From assembly GCF_017592545.1 (NCBI RefSeq), contig NZ_JAGFOA010000006.1, positions 124,001 through 188,000 on the forward strand: DNA of 64,000 nucleotides, in the 5' to 3' direction. Source of the DNA: Microbacterium stercoris (lineage in GTDB: Bacteria; Actinomycetota; Actinomycetes; Actinomycetales; Microbacteriaceae). The notes under the pieces are model-generated. The model saw only the letters and a list, made by a program, of their open reading frames with translations. It was not told the origin of the DNA and ran no database searches. This document shows positions 52,005 through 61,731 of this stretch, one piece after another. Positions within the stretch are counted from its first letter, which is position 1. Each line of letters starts with the position of its first letter. A program made the translations under genes and the position numbers.

Positions 52005-53792
52005 ATGAATCCGATCGCCAAGCGCACGTCACGACGGCGCACCATGGTCGCCTCCGGGATCGTGCTGCTCGTCCTCGGCGGATTCGTCCTGCGACTGATC
52101 GACATCCAGGTGGTGCACGCGGCGGAGCACGTGTCCGACGCGGGCAGCAAGATGACCGGGAGTCAGACCCTCTGGGGCACCCGAGGCACCATCGTCGACC
52201 AGCACGGCGTTGTGATGGCGAGTTCGACGATGCAGTACGACGTGGGCATCGATCCGGCGCTCGTCGGGGACATCAAGCGGCTCTCCGAGGACGGGAAGAA
52301 GTACACGCAGACGTGGGATGAGCAGGCGCGGCTCATCGCCCCGATCATCGGACGCACGGCGGACGAGGTGAAGAAGATCGTCGCCGACGCGAAGACCGCC
52401 GACCCGGATGCGCGATGGGCGCAGCTCGCCAAGCATCTGTCGACGGCGCAGTTCACCGCGCTTCGCGCGCTGGAGGTGCCGTACCTCTCGTATGAGCCCC
52501 GGCCCTCGCGGTCCTATCCGAACGGCGCGGTGGCGGGCAACCTCCTCGGCTTCGAGTCGACCGACGGCGACGCCCTCGCCGGCATCGAGCGCTGGCAGGA
52601 CAGCTGCCTCGAGTCGAAGAACGGCGAGGAGACCTACCAGATCGGCGCGACCGACAACATCCGGATCCCCGGATCCGAGAAGGTCACCCCCGCGGTGGAC
52701 GGCGGCGAGGTGCGGCTGACGCTCGACTCGGATCTGCAGTGGTACATGGAGCAGATGATCGCCGAAGAGGCGCAGAACCAGAACGCCATCTCCGGCACGG
52801 TCATGGTGGCCGACGTGAAGACGGGCGCGATCCGAGCGGCGGCGCAGTACCCGTCCATGGACCCCAACGACGTTCTCGCGACGGATCCGGCGTATCGCGG
52901 ATCGCTGGTGTTCGGCACGACCTTCGAGCCGGGTTCGACGTTCAAGGCGATCACGGCGGCCTCGCTGATCGAGGAGGGCGTGGCGACACCGATGACCCCC
53001 GTGACGGCGGGGGACTGGGAGAAGTTCCCCAATGGTGCCGCGCTCGGCGACTCGCACAGCCACCCCGTGCAGACCTACACGCTGGCCGGTGCGCTGATCG
53101 ACTCGTCGAACGTCGCGCTGTCCCACTACGGCGACATGCTCGACGACAAGACGCGCTGGGAGTGGCTGAAGAAGTTCGGCATCGGCGAGGGCAAGGTCGT
53201 GGGCTTCCCGGGCGAGGAGAACGGCGTGCTGCGCGACTGGGACACCTGGGACAGCCAGACCCACTACACAACGACGTTCGGTCAGGGCTTCACCGCCACG
53301 ATCCCTCAGGTCGTCAGCGCTTACCAGACGATCGCCAACGACGGGGTGCGCGTGCCGCTCACGCTCGTCGAGTCCTGCACCACGCCCGACGGCAAGGTCG
53401 AGAAGGCGAAGCAGGAGAAGTCGGAGCGGATCATCAGCGAGAGCACAGCGGCAGACCTGCAGCTGATGCTCGAGAACGTCGCGTTCCAGTCGTCTGTCGC
53501 CGACGCGATCCGCGTTCCCGGCTACAGCATCGCCACGAAGACCGGAACGGCGCAGAAGACCAACGGAAACGGCGGCTACAAAGCGGGCCTCTACTTCACG
53601 TCGATGGTCGGATTCGCCCCCGCGGACGACCCCCAGTACGTCGTGATGATCACTCTCGACGAGCCGAAGCGGGTAACCTCGTCTGCGGCCACAGCACCCG
53701 CCATGCAGAAGGCGATGACCCACGTTCTGCAGTCCTACCGCATCGTCCCGGGCCGTTCCGAGCCCGAGACCGTGCTCCCCGAGTTCAAGTGA
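52005..53792 (+). CDS. ftsI: Septal penicillin-binding protein 3 (FtsI)
   Basis: 595 residues. A single N-terminal helix (about 10-32), a PBP dimerisation domain (GTRGTIVDQHG, then PRPSRSYPNGAVAGNLLG), and a transpeptidase with Ser311-Thr-Phe-Lys314, SSN (367-369) and KTGT (from 512). It cross-links septal peptidoglycan. CAGGGAG precedes the ATG at 52005. Next comes murF directly; murE, which normally follows, is missing. Confidence 0.96.
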   Translation: MNPIAKRTSRRRTMVASGIVLLVLGGFVLRLIDIQVVHAAEHVSDAGSKMTGSQTLWGTRGTIVDQHGVVMASSTMQYDVGIDPALVGDIKRLSEDGKKYTQTWDEQARLIAPIIGRTADEVKKIVADAKTADPDARWAQLAKHLSTAQFTALRALEVPYLSYEPRPSRSYPNGAVAGNLLGFESTDGDALAGIERWQDSCLESKNGEETYQIGATDNIRIPGSEKVTPAVDGGEVRLTLDSDLQWYMEQMIAEEAQNQNAISGTVMVADVKTGAIRAAAQYPSMDPNDVLATDPAYRGSLVFGTTFEPGSTFKAITAASLIEEGVATPMTPVTAGDWEKFPNGAALGDSHSHPVQTYTLAGALIDSSNVALSHYGDMLDDKTRWEWLKKFGIGEGKVVGFPGEENGVLRDWDTWDSQTHYTTTFGQGFTATIPQVVSAYQTIANDGVRVPLTLVESCTTPDGKVEKAKQEKSERIISESTAADLQLMLENVAFQSSVADAIRVPGYSIATKTGTAQKTNGNGGYKAGLYFTSMVGFAPADDPQYVVMITLDEPKRVTSSAATAPAMQKAMTHVLQSYRIVPGRSEPETVLPEFK

Positions 53793-53844
53793 TGCAAGAG
53801 CTCGCCCGCGAGGGCGGGCCCTCATCACGGAGGTACCCCTTCGC

Positions 53845-55257
53845 ATGATCGCCCTGTCCCTCGCCGAGATCGCGGAAGCGGTCTCCGGCACCTTGAACAC
53901 GCATGGGGCCGACACTCCTGAGACCGTCGTCTCGGGAGTCGTCGACACCGACTCGCGCGCCATGGAGCCCGGCGCGATCTTCGTCGCCAAGCCCGGTGAG
54001 GTCACCGACGGCCACCTGTTCGTCGGCCGGGCCGTGGAGGCCGGCGCCGTGCTCGCGATCGTGGAGCGGATCGTCGACGAGCCGGTCACGCAGATCGTCG
54101 TGCCGGATGTCGTGCTCGCGATCGCTGACCTCGCGCGCGAGGTCGTCGCCCGCGTCCGCGCGCGCGGCGCGCTGAAGATCGTCGGCGTCACGGGGTCGAA
54201 CGGCAAGACGACCACGAAGAACATGCTCGCGACGATCCTGGGCCCCGAGGGGGAGACCGTCGCGCCGAAGGGGTCGTACAACAACGCCGTGGGCGCCCCG
54301 CTCACGATGCTGCGCCTCACCGATCACACACGCTTCCTCGTGTGCGAGCTCGGCGCCGACGCCCCCGGCCAGATCGGCCGGCTCGCGGCCCTCGTGACAC
54401 CCGACGTGGGCGTGGTGCTGATGGTCGGCCTGGCGCACGCGGGCGGCTTCGGCGGCATCGAGGTGACGGTGCGCGAGAAGTCCGAGCTCATCCGCGCCGT
54501 GCGCCCGGGCGGCGTCGCGGTGCTCAACGCCGACGACCACCGGGTGGCAGGCATGGCCGCGATCGCCGACGAACGCGGACTGTCCGTGCGGTGGTTCGGG
54601 GAGGCCGACAGCGCGGACGTGCGCTCGGGAGCTCTCGAGGTCACGGCACAGGGCACGCGCACCACGCTCACGGTCGACGGTGTCGAGATCCCGCTGCACC
54701 TGAAGGTGCTCGGCGGTCATCACGTGAAGAACGCGATGGCGGCGGTCACGGCCGCCGCAGCCCTCGGCATCGATCCCGAAGTCGCGGTGCGGCGCCTGGA
54801 GAGCATGCAGCTCGCGGAGCGCTGGCGGATGCAGGTGCTCACCGAATCGCCGATCCGCATCATCAACGACGCGTACAACGCCAGCCCGGATGCGGTCGCG
54901 GCCGCACTGCGCACCCTCGCCCAGATCACAGGACCGGATGAGCGCATGGTCGCGGTGCTCGGCGCGATGAGCGAACTGGGGGAGCAGGCCGTCGAGGAGC
55001 ACCAGAAGATCGGTCTGCTCGCCGTGCGTCTGCGCATTCCGCGCATCGTCGTGGTCGGCTCGGAGGCCCGCGCCCTCTACCTCGCGGCGATCGCGGAGGG
55101 ATCCTGGAATGACGAGGCCGTGTTCTTCGAGGACGCCGATGCCGCATTCGAGTACCTGACGGGCGAACTGCGACCGGGCGACTCGGTGCTCGTGAAATCG
55201 TCCAATGCCGCGGGACTGCGGTTCCTCGGGGATCGTCTGGGAGAATCGTTCTCGTGA
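53845..55257 (+). CDS. murF: UDP-MurNAc-tripeptide--D-Ala-D-Ala ligase
   Basis: 470 residues, Mur ligase. P-loop GVTGSNGKTTTKNML near residue 115, NNAVGAPLT, ELGADAPGQIG, and NDAYNASPDAVAAAL, which separates MurF from MurE. It adds D-Ala-D-Ala to the UDP-MurNAc tripeptide. The ATG at 53845 follows CGGAGG; a 52-base gap after ftsI holds a short GCCCGC-GAGG-GCGGGC hairpin. mraY overlaps its stop. Confidence 0.95.
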   Translation: MIALSLAEIAEAVSGTLNTHGADTPETVVSGVVDTDSRAMEPGAIFVAKPGEVTDGHLFVGRAVEAGAVLAIVERIVDEPVTQIVVPDVVLAIADLAREVVARVRARGALKIVGVTGSNGKTTTKNMLATILGPEGETVAPKGSYNNAVGAPLTMLRLTDHTRFLVCELGADAPGQIGRLAALVTPDVGVVLMVGLAHAGGFGGIEVTVREKSELIRAVRPGGVAVLNADDHRVAGMAAIADERGLSVRWFGEADSADVRSGALEVTAQGTRTTLTVDGVEIPLHLKVLGGHHVKNAMAAVTAAAALGIDPEVAVRRLESMQLAERWRMQVLTESPIRIINDAYNASPDAVAAALRTLAQITGPDERMVAVLGAMSELGEQAVEEHQKIGLLAVRLRIPRIVVVGSEARALYLAAIAEGSWNDEAVFFEDADAAFEYLTGELRPGDSVLVKSSNAAGLRFLGDRLGESFS

Positions 55258-56366
55258 GATCTCTCCTGACGGCGGCAGCGATCTCGCTGGCCTTCGCGCT
55301 TTTCCTGACTCCGGTCTTCCTCCGCCTCTTCAAGCGGTGGGGCTGGGCGCAGCCCATCCGCGTCGCGAGCGCGAACGTGCTCGCCCCCGATCACGAGATC
55401 AAGCGCGGCACACCGACCATGGGCGGCACGATCTTCATCGCCGGCACGGTGCTCGGCTATCTCGTCGGCTGCTGGGCGGGTGGCAACACCCCGACGCCCT
55501 CCGGGCTGCTTGTGATCTGGATGATGCTCGCGTTCGGCGCGGTCGGATTCATCGACGACTACCTCAAGGTCAAGCACGACCACTCCGACGGCCTGAGCGG
55601 CTGGCGGAAGATCGTCGGCCAGGTGCTCGCGATCATCCCCTTCGGCATCGTCGCCCTGAACTTCCCGAACGACTACGGCCAGACGCCCGGCACGCATTTC
55701 ATCTCGCTCTTCCGCGACATCCCCGTGCTGTCGCTGTTCGCGCTCGGTCCCGTGCTCGGCTGGCTGCTGTACATGGCCTGGCTGGCGCTGCTCGGCACCG
55801 GCTTCTCCAACTCGGTCAACCTCACCGACGGGCTCGACGGCCTCGCCGCCGGAGCCGGGGTGTTCGTGGTCGGCGCCTACAGCCTCATCGCCTTCTGGCA
55901 GTTCAACCAGAGCTGCATGCGCCTGGTCGTCGAGCCGGGGCTCGAGCAGGCCTGCTACAACACCCGCGACCCGCTCGACCTCGCGATCGTGTCCGCAGCA
56001 CTGGTCGGAGGCCTGGTCGGCTTCCTCTGGTGGAACGCCCCGAAGGCTCACGTGTTCATGGGAGACGTCGGATCCATGGCGATCGGCGGCGTTGTGACCG
56101 CGATGGCGGTGCTCACCCGCACCGAGCTGCTGGGCATCCTGATCGCCGGCCTCTTCGTGCTGTCGTCCGCCTCGGTCATCCTGCAGCGTCTCTACTTCAA
56201 GGCCACGCGCGGCAAGCGCCTGTTCCTCATGAGCCCCCTGCATCATCACTTCGAGATGCGCGGATGGGCCGAAGTGACCATCGTCGCGCGCTTCTGGATC
56301 ATCGCGGGCCTGCTGTCCGTCAGCGGCATCGGCCTGTTCTACGTCGAGTGGCTCAGCCGCACATGA
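55254..56366 (+). CDS. mraY: Phospho-MurNAc-pentapeptide translocase
   Basis: 370 residues, ten helices. Catalytic blocks are FIDDYLKV, NLTDGLDGLA, FMGDVGS and PLHHHFE. It moves phospho-MurNAc-pentapeptide onto undecaprenyl phosphate to form lipid I. A probable external loop carries Cys221 and Cys234. The GTG overlaps the murF stop, and the end overlaps the murD ATG. Confidence 0.96.
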   Translation: MRSLLTAAAISLAFALFLTPVFLRLFKRWGWAQPIRVASANVLAPDHEIKRGTPTMGGTIFIAGTVLGYLVGCWAGGNTPTPSGLLVIWMMLAFGAVGFIDDYLKVKHDHSDGLSGWRKIVGQVLAIIPFGIVALNFPNDYGQTPGTHFISLFRDIPVLSLFALGPVLGWLLYMAWLALLGTGFSNSVNLTDGLDGLAAGAGVFVVGAYSLIAFWQFNQSCMRLVVEPGLEQACYNTRDPLDLAIVSAALVGGLVGFLWWNAPKAHVFMGDVGSMAIGGVVTAMAVLTRTELLGILIAGLFVLSSASVILQRLYFKATRGKRLFLMSPLHHHFEMRGWAEVTIVARFWIIAGLLSVSGIGLFYVEWLSRT

Positions 56367-57928
56367 CCGAGGAGTCCCCTGTGACCTCTTCCCCCGTCCG
56401 CCTCGACTCGCTCGTCAGCTGGAATGCCGACTGGAAGGGTCTGCGCGTGGCGGTGTTGGGCCTCGCCTCCACCGGCTTCTCCGTGGCCGATACCCTCGCC
56501 GAACTGGGTGCTGACGTGCTCGTGGTGACCGAGACCGCGACGGAGGAGTACGCGCGCCTGCTCCCCGTCATCGGCGCCCGCCTCTGGGAGGGGTCGCTGG
56601 CCTCGGTGCCGGATGAGCTGTTGGCGTTCGCGCCCGAGGTCGTCGTCGCGTCGCCCGGCTTCCCGCCGACGCATCCCGTCGTCGCGTGGGCACGCGACAA
56701 CGCGGTTCCGCTGTGGGGAGACATCGAGCTCGCGTGGCGCGTGCGCGACAAGGTCGTGCGCGCCGACGGCACACCGGCCGACTGGGTGCTCATCACGGGA
56801 ACGAACGGCAAGACCACCACGACCCGCCTCACGGCCACGATGCTCGTCGAGGGCGGTCTGCGGGCGGCGCCGTGCGGCAACATCGGCGTCCCGATCCTCG
56901 ACGCCGTGCGCGACCCCGCGGGGTTCGACGTGCTCGTGGTCGAGCTCTCCAGCCACCAGCTCTGGTACCTGGGTCTGAACGACGGCCCCGGATCGCCCTC
57001 GCCGTGGTCGGCCGTGTGCCTCAACCTCGCAGACGATCACCTCATCTGGCACGGATCCTTCGACGCCTATCGCGACGCGAAGGCGGTCGTCTATCGCCAC
57101 GTGCAGAACGCCTGCGTCTACAACAAGGCCGACGCCGCCACCCGCGGCATGGTCGAAGACGCAGACGTCGTCGAGGGCGCCCGCGCGATCGGCTTCGATC
57201 TCGGAACGCCCGGACCGAGCGACCTGGGCATCGTCGACGGCATCCTCGTCGATCGCGCCTTCCTCGAAGAGCGCCGCACGTCGGCCCTCGAGCTCACCAC
57301 GGTGCAGGCCCTCGCGGAGGCCGGCCTGGGCGCCCCGCACATCGTGGCCAACGCCCTCGCGGCCGCGGCTCTCGCGCGTTCGCTGGGCGTCGAGCCGGCG
57401 GCGATCCGGTCGGCGCTCGAGCGCTTCCGTCTCGATCCGCACCGCATCGAGGTCGTCGCCGTCGCGCAGGGTGTGACCTGGGTGGATGACTCCAAGGCCA
57501 CCAACCCCCACGCGGCCGCGTCGTCGCTGGCCGCGTACCCGGGCGCCGTCTGGGTCGTGGGCGGGCAGCTCAAGGGCGTCGACATCTCCGACCTGGTCGC
57601 CCTGCGAGGGCCCGGTTCGCGCGCGGCGATCGTGCTCGGCGTCGAGCGCGCCGCGGTGGTCGCGGCGTTCGCGCGACACGCCCCGGAGGTCCCGGTGTTC
57701 GAGGTCGACCACGCGGAGACTGGGACGGTCATGGACCGGGCCGTCGCACTTGCGGCCTCGGTCGCGCAGGACGGCGACGTGGTGCTGCTGGCACCGGCCG
57801 CCGCCTCGTTCGACCAGTTCACCGGATATGACGACCGCGGTGCGAAGTTCGCCGCCGCGGTTCGCGCACGGATCGATGGGGGAGCAGAGCGTGAGCACAA
57901 CGACGACGCGGCCCCCGAGGGACTCTGA
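56363..57928 (+). CDS. murD: UDP-MurNAc-L-Ala--D-Glu ligase
   Basis: 521 residues, slightly long for MurD. GTNGKTTTTRL P-loop near residue 149, ELSSHQLW, NLADDHLIWHGS, and DDSKATNPHAA near the end are diagnostic. It adds D-Glu to UDP-MurNAc-L-Ala. Two starts are possible: ATG 56363 (ATGA overlap with mraY, taken here because the operon uses such overlaps) or GTG 56381, which has GAGGAG six bases upstream. ftsW starts 38 bases before its stop. Confidence 0.94.
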   Translation: MTEESPVTSSPVRLDSLVSWNADWKGLRVAVLGLASTGFSVADTLAELGADVLVVTETATEEYARLLPVIGARLWEGSLASVPDELLAFAPEVVVASPGFPPTHPVVAWARDNAVPLWGDIELAWRVRDKVVRADGTPADWVLITGTNGKTTTTRLTATMLVEGGLRAAPCGNIGVPILDAVRDPAGFDVLVVELSSHQLWYLGLNDGPGSPSPWSAVCLNLADDHLIWHGSFDAYRDAKAVVYRHVQNACVYNKADAATRGMVEDADVVEGARAIGFDLGTPGPSDLGIVDGILVDRAFLEERRTSALELTTVQALAEAGLGAPHIVANALAAAALARSLGVEPAAIRSALERFRLDPHRIEVVAVAQGVTWVDDSKATNPHAAASSLAAYPGAVWVVGGQLKGVDISDLVALRGPGSRAAIVLGVERAAVVAAFARHAPEVPVFEVDHAETGTVMDRAVALAASVAQDGDVVLLAPAAASFDQFTGYDDRGAKFAAAVRARIDGGAEREHNDDAAPEGL

Positions 57929-59204
57929 CCAGCCGGCCGATGGCCCCACGGGCTCGGGCGGGACGACGAAGCGCTCCGGCGCCCTGACCGCACGGGTCAC
58001 CCTCGGACGGGTCTACTCGACGGTTCCGCTGGAGTTCCTCCTGATCGTCTCCTCCGCGCTGCTGCTGACGGGCTTCGGCGTGGTGATGGTCATCTCGGCG
58101 ACCATGGCGACCGCGCTCGGTCATGGTCTCAGCCCCTACAGCGACGGTCTGCGTCAGGGGCTGTTCGCCCTTTTGGGTGTCTCGTCGATGTTCGTGGTGA
58201 GCCGGCTGCCGGTCACGTTCTTCCGCAGGATCGGGTGGATCGCCCTCGGAGTCGCGGTCGCCGTGCAGCTGCTCGTGTTCACGCCTCTCGGCATCGAGCG
58301 CGGTGGAAACCGCAACTGGATCGAGATCGCCACCCTCTCCCTCCAGCCGTCGGAGCTGATCAAGCTCGCGCTCGCCCTGTGGGTCGCGATGATCCTGTAC
58401 CGCAAGCGCAACCTGCTCACCAAGTGGCAGCACGTGTACATCCCGCTCGTGCCCGTGGCGCTCCTCGCGATCGGCACCGTGCTCGCGGGCAAGGACCTCG
58501 GCACCTCGATGGTGCTGGTGCTCATCGTGCTGGCGTGCCTGTTCTTCTCCGGGGTGAAGCTGCGCATCTTCGCCATTCCGGTGATCCTCGGCGTGGTCGG
58601 GGTCGTCGTTCTCGCCCTCACCAGCTCCAACCGCATGAAGCGCATCTTCAGCTTCATGGACGAGAACTGCGACTACCTCGACGACTGCTACCAGCCGCTG
58701 CACGGCATCTGGGGCCTCGCGGGCGGGGGGATCTTCGGCCGGGGGCTCGGAAACTCGATCGAGAAGTACAACTGGCTGCCCGCGGCGGCCGACGACTACA
58801 TCTTCTCCATCGTCGGCGAGGAGCTCGGCCTCATCGGCTGCATCGTCGTGCTGGTGCTGTTCGCGACCTTCGCCGTCGGTGCGTTCCGCATCGTCCGCAA
58901 CAGCGAGGATCCCTTCGTGCGGATCGCGGCTGGCGGGATCACGGTCTGGATCCTCGGCCAGGCGCTCATCAACATCGGCGTGGTGCTGCGGGTGTTCCCG
59001 GTGCTCGGTGTGCCGCTTCCGTTTATGTCCTCTGGTGGGTCGTCGCTGGTCGCGGTGCTCACGGGCTGCGGCGTCCTGCTCGCGTTCTGCCGCACGCTGC
59101 CGGATCCGGCGACCGTGCGTGCACAGAACGCCGTCGCGAGGGCGCGCCCGGGGCGCGCCGCGGAGACGGCGCCCGCAGGTCGCCCTGCGAGACTGAAGAA
59201 GTGA
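57891..59204 (+). CDS. ftsW: Lipid II polymerase FtsW (SEDS family)
   Basis: 437 residues from the GTG at 57891 (GGGGAG seven bases upstream), with a Thr-rich cytoplasmic tail of about 40 residues and ten helices. SEDS motifs are GGNRNWIEIATLSLQPSELIKLAL, GKDLGTSMVL, and PFMSSGGSSLV. A long external loop has Cys260 and Cys266. FtsW polymerises lipid II at the septum with FtsI. It overlaps murD by 38 bases and murG by four. Confidence 0.95.
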   Translation: MSTTTTRPPRDSDQPADGPTGSGGTTKRSGALTARVTLGRVYSTVPLEFLLIVSSALLLTGFGVVMVISATMATALGHGLSPYSDGLRQGLFALLGVSSMFVVSRLPVTFFRRIGWIALGVAVAVQLLVFTPLGIERGGNRNWIEIATLSLQPSELIKLALALWVAMILYRKRNLLTKWQHVYIPLVPVALLAIGTVLAGKDLGTSMVLVLIVLACLFFSGVKLRIFAIPVILGVVGVVVLALTSSNRMKRIFSFMDENCDYLDDCYQPLHGIWGLAGGGIFGRGLGNSIEKYNWLPAAADDYIFSIVGEELGLIGCIVVLVLFATFAVGAFRIVRNSEDPFVRIAAGGITVWILGQALINIGVVLRVFPVLGVPLPFMSSGGSSLVAVLTGCGVLLAFCRTLPDPATVRAQNAVARARPGRAAETAPAGRPARLKK

Positions 59205-60274
59205 CGACCTACCTTCTCGCCGGCGGAGGCACCGCCGGGCACGTGAATCCCCTGCTCGCGGTCGCCGACGGCCTGCGCCGCCGCGACCCCGATGCCGAGG
59301 TGCTGGTGCTCGGCACGGCGGAGGGGCTCGAGTCTCGCCTCGTGCCCGAGCGCGGCTACGAGTTGCTCATCGTCGAGAAGGTGCCCTTCCCGCGTCGCCC
59401 GAACGCGGCCGCGCTGCGGTTCCCCGCGGCGTTCGTCCGCGCGGTGAAGCGCGTGCGCGGCTACCTCCGCGACCGACAGGTCGACGTGGTGGTGGGCTTC
59501 GGCGGGTACGCATCCACGCCGGCCTACGTCGCGGCGAAGCGCGAGGGCATCCCCTCCATCGTGCACGAGGCGAACGCGCGCCCGGGGCTCGCGAACGCGC
59601 TCGGTGCTCGCAGCGCCGCCGGTGTCGGCGTGACGTTCGCGGGTACGCCCATCCGCAACGCCGAGGTGGTCGGGATGCCCCTGCGTCGCGAGATCGTCGA
59701 GCTCGATCGCGCGGCCCTGCGCGCCGAGGCGGCGGCCCACTTCGGGCTCGACCCGGAGAAGAAGACGCTCGTCACGATCGGCGGATCGCTCGGTGCGCGT
59801 CGCCTCAACGAGGCCTTCGCCGGATCGTGGCAGGACGTGATCGCAGCCGGCTGGCAGCTGCTCCATGCCACGGGCGAGCGCTCCGAGCTGGCCGATCCCG
59901 AGGCGCCGGGCTACGCGATGGTGCGGTACATCGACCGGATGGATCTCGCCTTCGCTCTCGCGGACCTGATGGTGTGCCGCGCCGGATCGTCGACGGTCAG
60001 CGAGGTCGCGGCGCTCGGCATCCCCGCCGTGTACGTGCCCTACGCGGTCGGCAACGGCGAGCAGCGCCTCAACGCGGCGTCGTCGCTCGAGGCGGGGGCT
60101 GCGATCCTGATCGAGGACGCGGAGTTCAGCGCCGACCGCGTCCGGTCCGACATCCTGCCCCTGCTCCGCGACGGGGAACGGCTCGCCGCGATGGCCGCCG
60201 CTGCCGACGAGGTCGGCGAGCGCCGAGGCACCGAGAACGTCATCGCGATGATCGACCGCGCGCTGGCGCGCTGA
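59201..60274 (+). CDS. murG: MurG glycosyltransferase
   Basis: 357 residues, GT28. The N-terminal GGGTAGHVNPLLAVADGL, GFGGYASTPAYVAAK, HEANARPGLAN, and the C-terminal GGSLGARRLNE and CRAGSSTVSEVAALGIPAVYVPY, GNGEQRLNA are intact. It adds GlcNAc to lipid I, giving lipid II, on the inner face of the membrane. The GTG overlaps the ftsW stop. Confidence 0.96.
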   Translation: MTTYLLAGGGTAGHVNPLLAVADGLRRRDPDAEVLVLGTAEGLESRLVPERGYELLIVEKVPFPRRPNAAALRFPAAFVRAVKRVRGYLRDRQVDVVVGFGGYASTPAYVAAKREGIPSIVHEANARPGLANALGARSAAGVGVTFAGTPIRNAEVVGMPLRREIVELDRAALRAEAAAHFGLDPEKKTLVTIGGSLGARRLNEAFAGSWQDVIAAGWQLLHATGERSELADPEAPGYAMVRYIDRMDLAFALADLMVCRAGSSTVSEVAALGIPAVYVPYAVGNGEQRLNAASSLEAGAAILIEDAEFSADRVRSDILPLLRDGERLAAMAAAADEVGERRGTENVIAMIDRALAR

Positions 60275-60309
60275 CCGCGTGCCGGGGAGCCGGTGTCGGA
60301 CGCCCCGCC

Positions 60310-60315
60310 TAGACT
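60310..60315 (+). promoter_or_regulatory. -10 hexamer before murC
   Basis: TAGACT ends nine bases before the ATG at 60325 without a ribosome-binding site. It suggests an internal promoter for murC-ftsQ. Confidence 0.45.
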
Positions 60316-60324
60316 TGCAGGGCC

Positions 60325-61731
60325 ATGATCAGACCTGACCTCAGCACCCCGATCCCGTCCCACATCGGCGCCGCGCACTTCATCGGCATCGGCGGATCGG
60401 GCATGTCCGGCCTCGCCCGAATGTTCCTGAAGGCGGGGGTGAAGGTCTCCGGATCGGATCGCTCCGACAGCGTCAGCCTGCGCGAGCTCGAGGCGCTGGG
60501 GGCCACTGTGCACGTGGGCCACGCGGCCGAGAACCTCGGCGAGGCAGACACCGTGATCTTCACCGGCGCGATCTGGCCCGAGAACCCGGAGTACCTTCTC
60601 GCGAAGGAGCGGGGCCTGCCGATCATCCACCGCTCGCAGGCGCTGCACTGGCTCATCGGCGGCAAGCGTCTCGTCGCGGTCGCCGGCGCGCACGGCAAGA
60701 CCACGTCGACGGGTATGGTCGTCACCGGTCTGCGCGGACTCGGTGCCGACCCGAGCTTCGTCAACGGCGGCGTGATCGCCGGCCTCGGCGTCTCGAGCGG
60801 CAGCGGAGAGGATCCGCTGTTCGTGATCGAGGCCGACGAGTCCGACGGTTCGTTCCTGCTCTACGACACGTCGATCGTGCTCATCACGAACGTCGACGCC
60901 GACCACCTCGACCACTACGGCTCGCACGACGCCTTCGACGCAGCGTTCGTGCGCTTCGCGGACGCCGCGAGTGAAGCCGTGGTCATCTCGTCCGACGACG
61001 AGGGCGCGCGACGCGTCACCGCGGGACTCAGCCACCCGAACGTCGTCACCTTCGGCAAGGCCGAGCACGCAGACGTCCGGATCACCGACATCGTCACCGA
61101 GGGACCGGTCGCGTTCACGCTGACCCGCGACGGCGAGTCGGTCTCGGGCCGCCTCGCCGTGCCGGGAGAGCACAACGCGATCAACGCCGCCGGCGCCGTC
61201 GCCGTGCTCGTCTCGCTCGGATACGAGCTGGCGCCGGCCCTGGAGGCCGTCACCGCAGGCTTCTCGGGCACGGTCCGCCGCTTCGAGCTTCACGGCACCG
61301 AACGAGGCGTGCGCGTCTATGACGACTACGCCCACCACCCGACCGAGGTCGCCGCGGCGCTGTCCGCCGCGCGCACGGTTGTGGGCGGGGGACGCATCAT
61401 CGCCCTGCACCAGCCGCACACCTACTCGCGCACCCAGCTGATGGCTGGAGAGTTCGCGCACGTGCTCGAGCAGCTGGCCGATCACACGATCGTGCTTGAC
61501 GTCTACGGCGCTCGCGAGGATCCGATCCCGGGTGTCACGGGTGAGCTCGTGAGCGGTGCCTTCGACGACGCCGACCGCGTGCACTTCGTCGCCGACTGGC
61601 AGGAGGCCGCCGACTACACGGCCTCGGTCGCGCGTGAGGGCGACTACATCATCACGCTCGGCTGCGGCAACGTGTACCAGATCATCCCGCAGGTGCTCGA
61701 GGCCCTGCGCGAAGGCGAGCACCAGGCCTGA
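60325..61731 (+). CDS. murC: UDP-MurNAc--L-alanine ligase
   Basis: 468 residues. [15 protein letters not shown], the P-loop [20 protein letters not shown], and the C-terminal [11 protein letters not shown] and HQPHTYSRT are typical of MurC. It adds L-Ala (or Gly in some B-type walls) to UDP-MurNAc. Its gene is preceded by a 50-base gap with a likely internal promoter; ftsQ overlaps its stop by one base. Confidence 0.96.
   Translation: MIRPDLSTPIPSHIGAAHFIGIGGSGMSGLARMFLKAGVKVSGSDRSDSVSLRELEALGATVHVGHAAENLGEADTVIFTGAIWPENPEYLLAKERGLPIIHRSQALHWLIGGKRLVAVAGAHGKTTSTGMVVTGLRGLGADPSFVNGGVIAGLGVSSGSGEDPLFVIEADESDGSFLLYDTSIVLITNVDADHLDHYGSHDAFDAAFVRFADAASEAVVISSDDEGARRVTAGLSHPNVVTFGKAEHADVRITDIVTEGPVAFTLTRDGESVSGRLAVPGEHNAINAAGAVAVLVSLGYELAPALEAVTAGFSGTVRRFELHGTERGVRVYDDYAHHPTEVAAALSAARTVVGGGRIIALHQPHTYSRTQLMAGEFAHVLEQLADHTIVLDVYGAREDPIPGVTGELVSGAFDDADRVHFVADWQEAADYTASVAREGDYIITLGCGNVYQIIPQVLEALREGEHQA

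Noticed and set aside
53793..53844. Remnant of murE
   Set aside because: Only 52 bases separate ftsI and murF and none resemble Mur ligase coding sequence.
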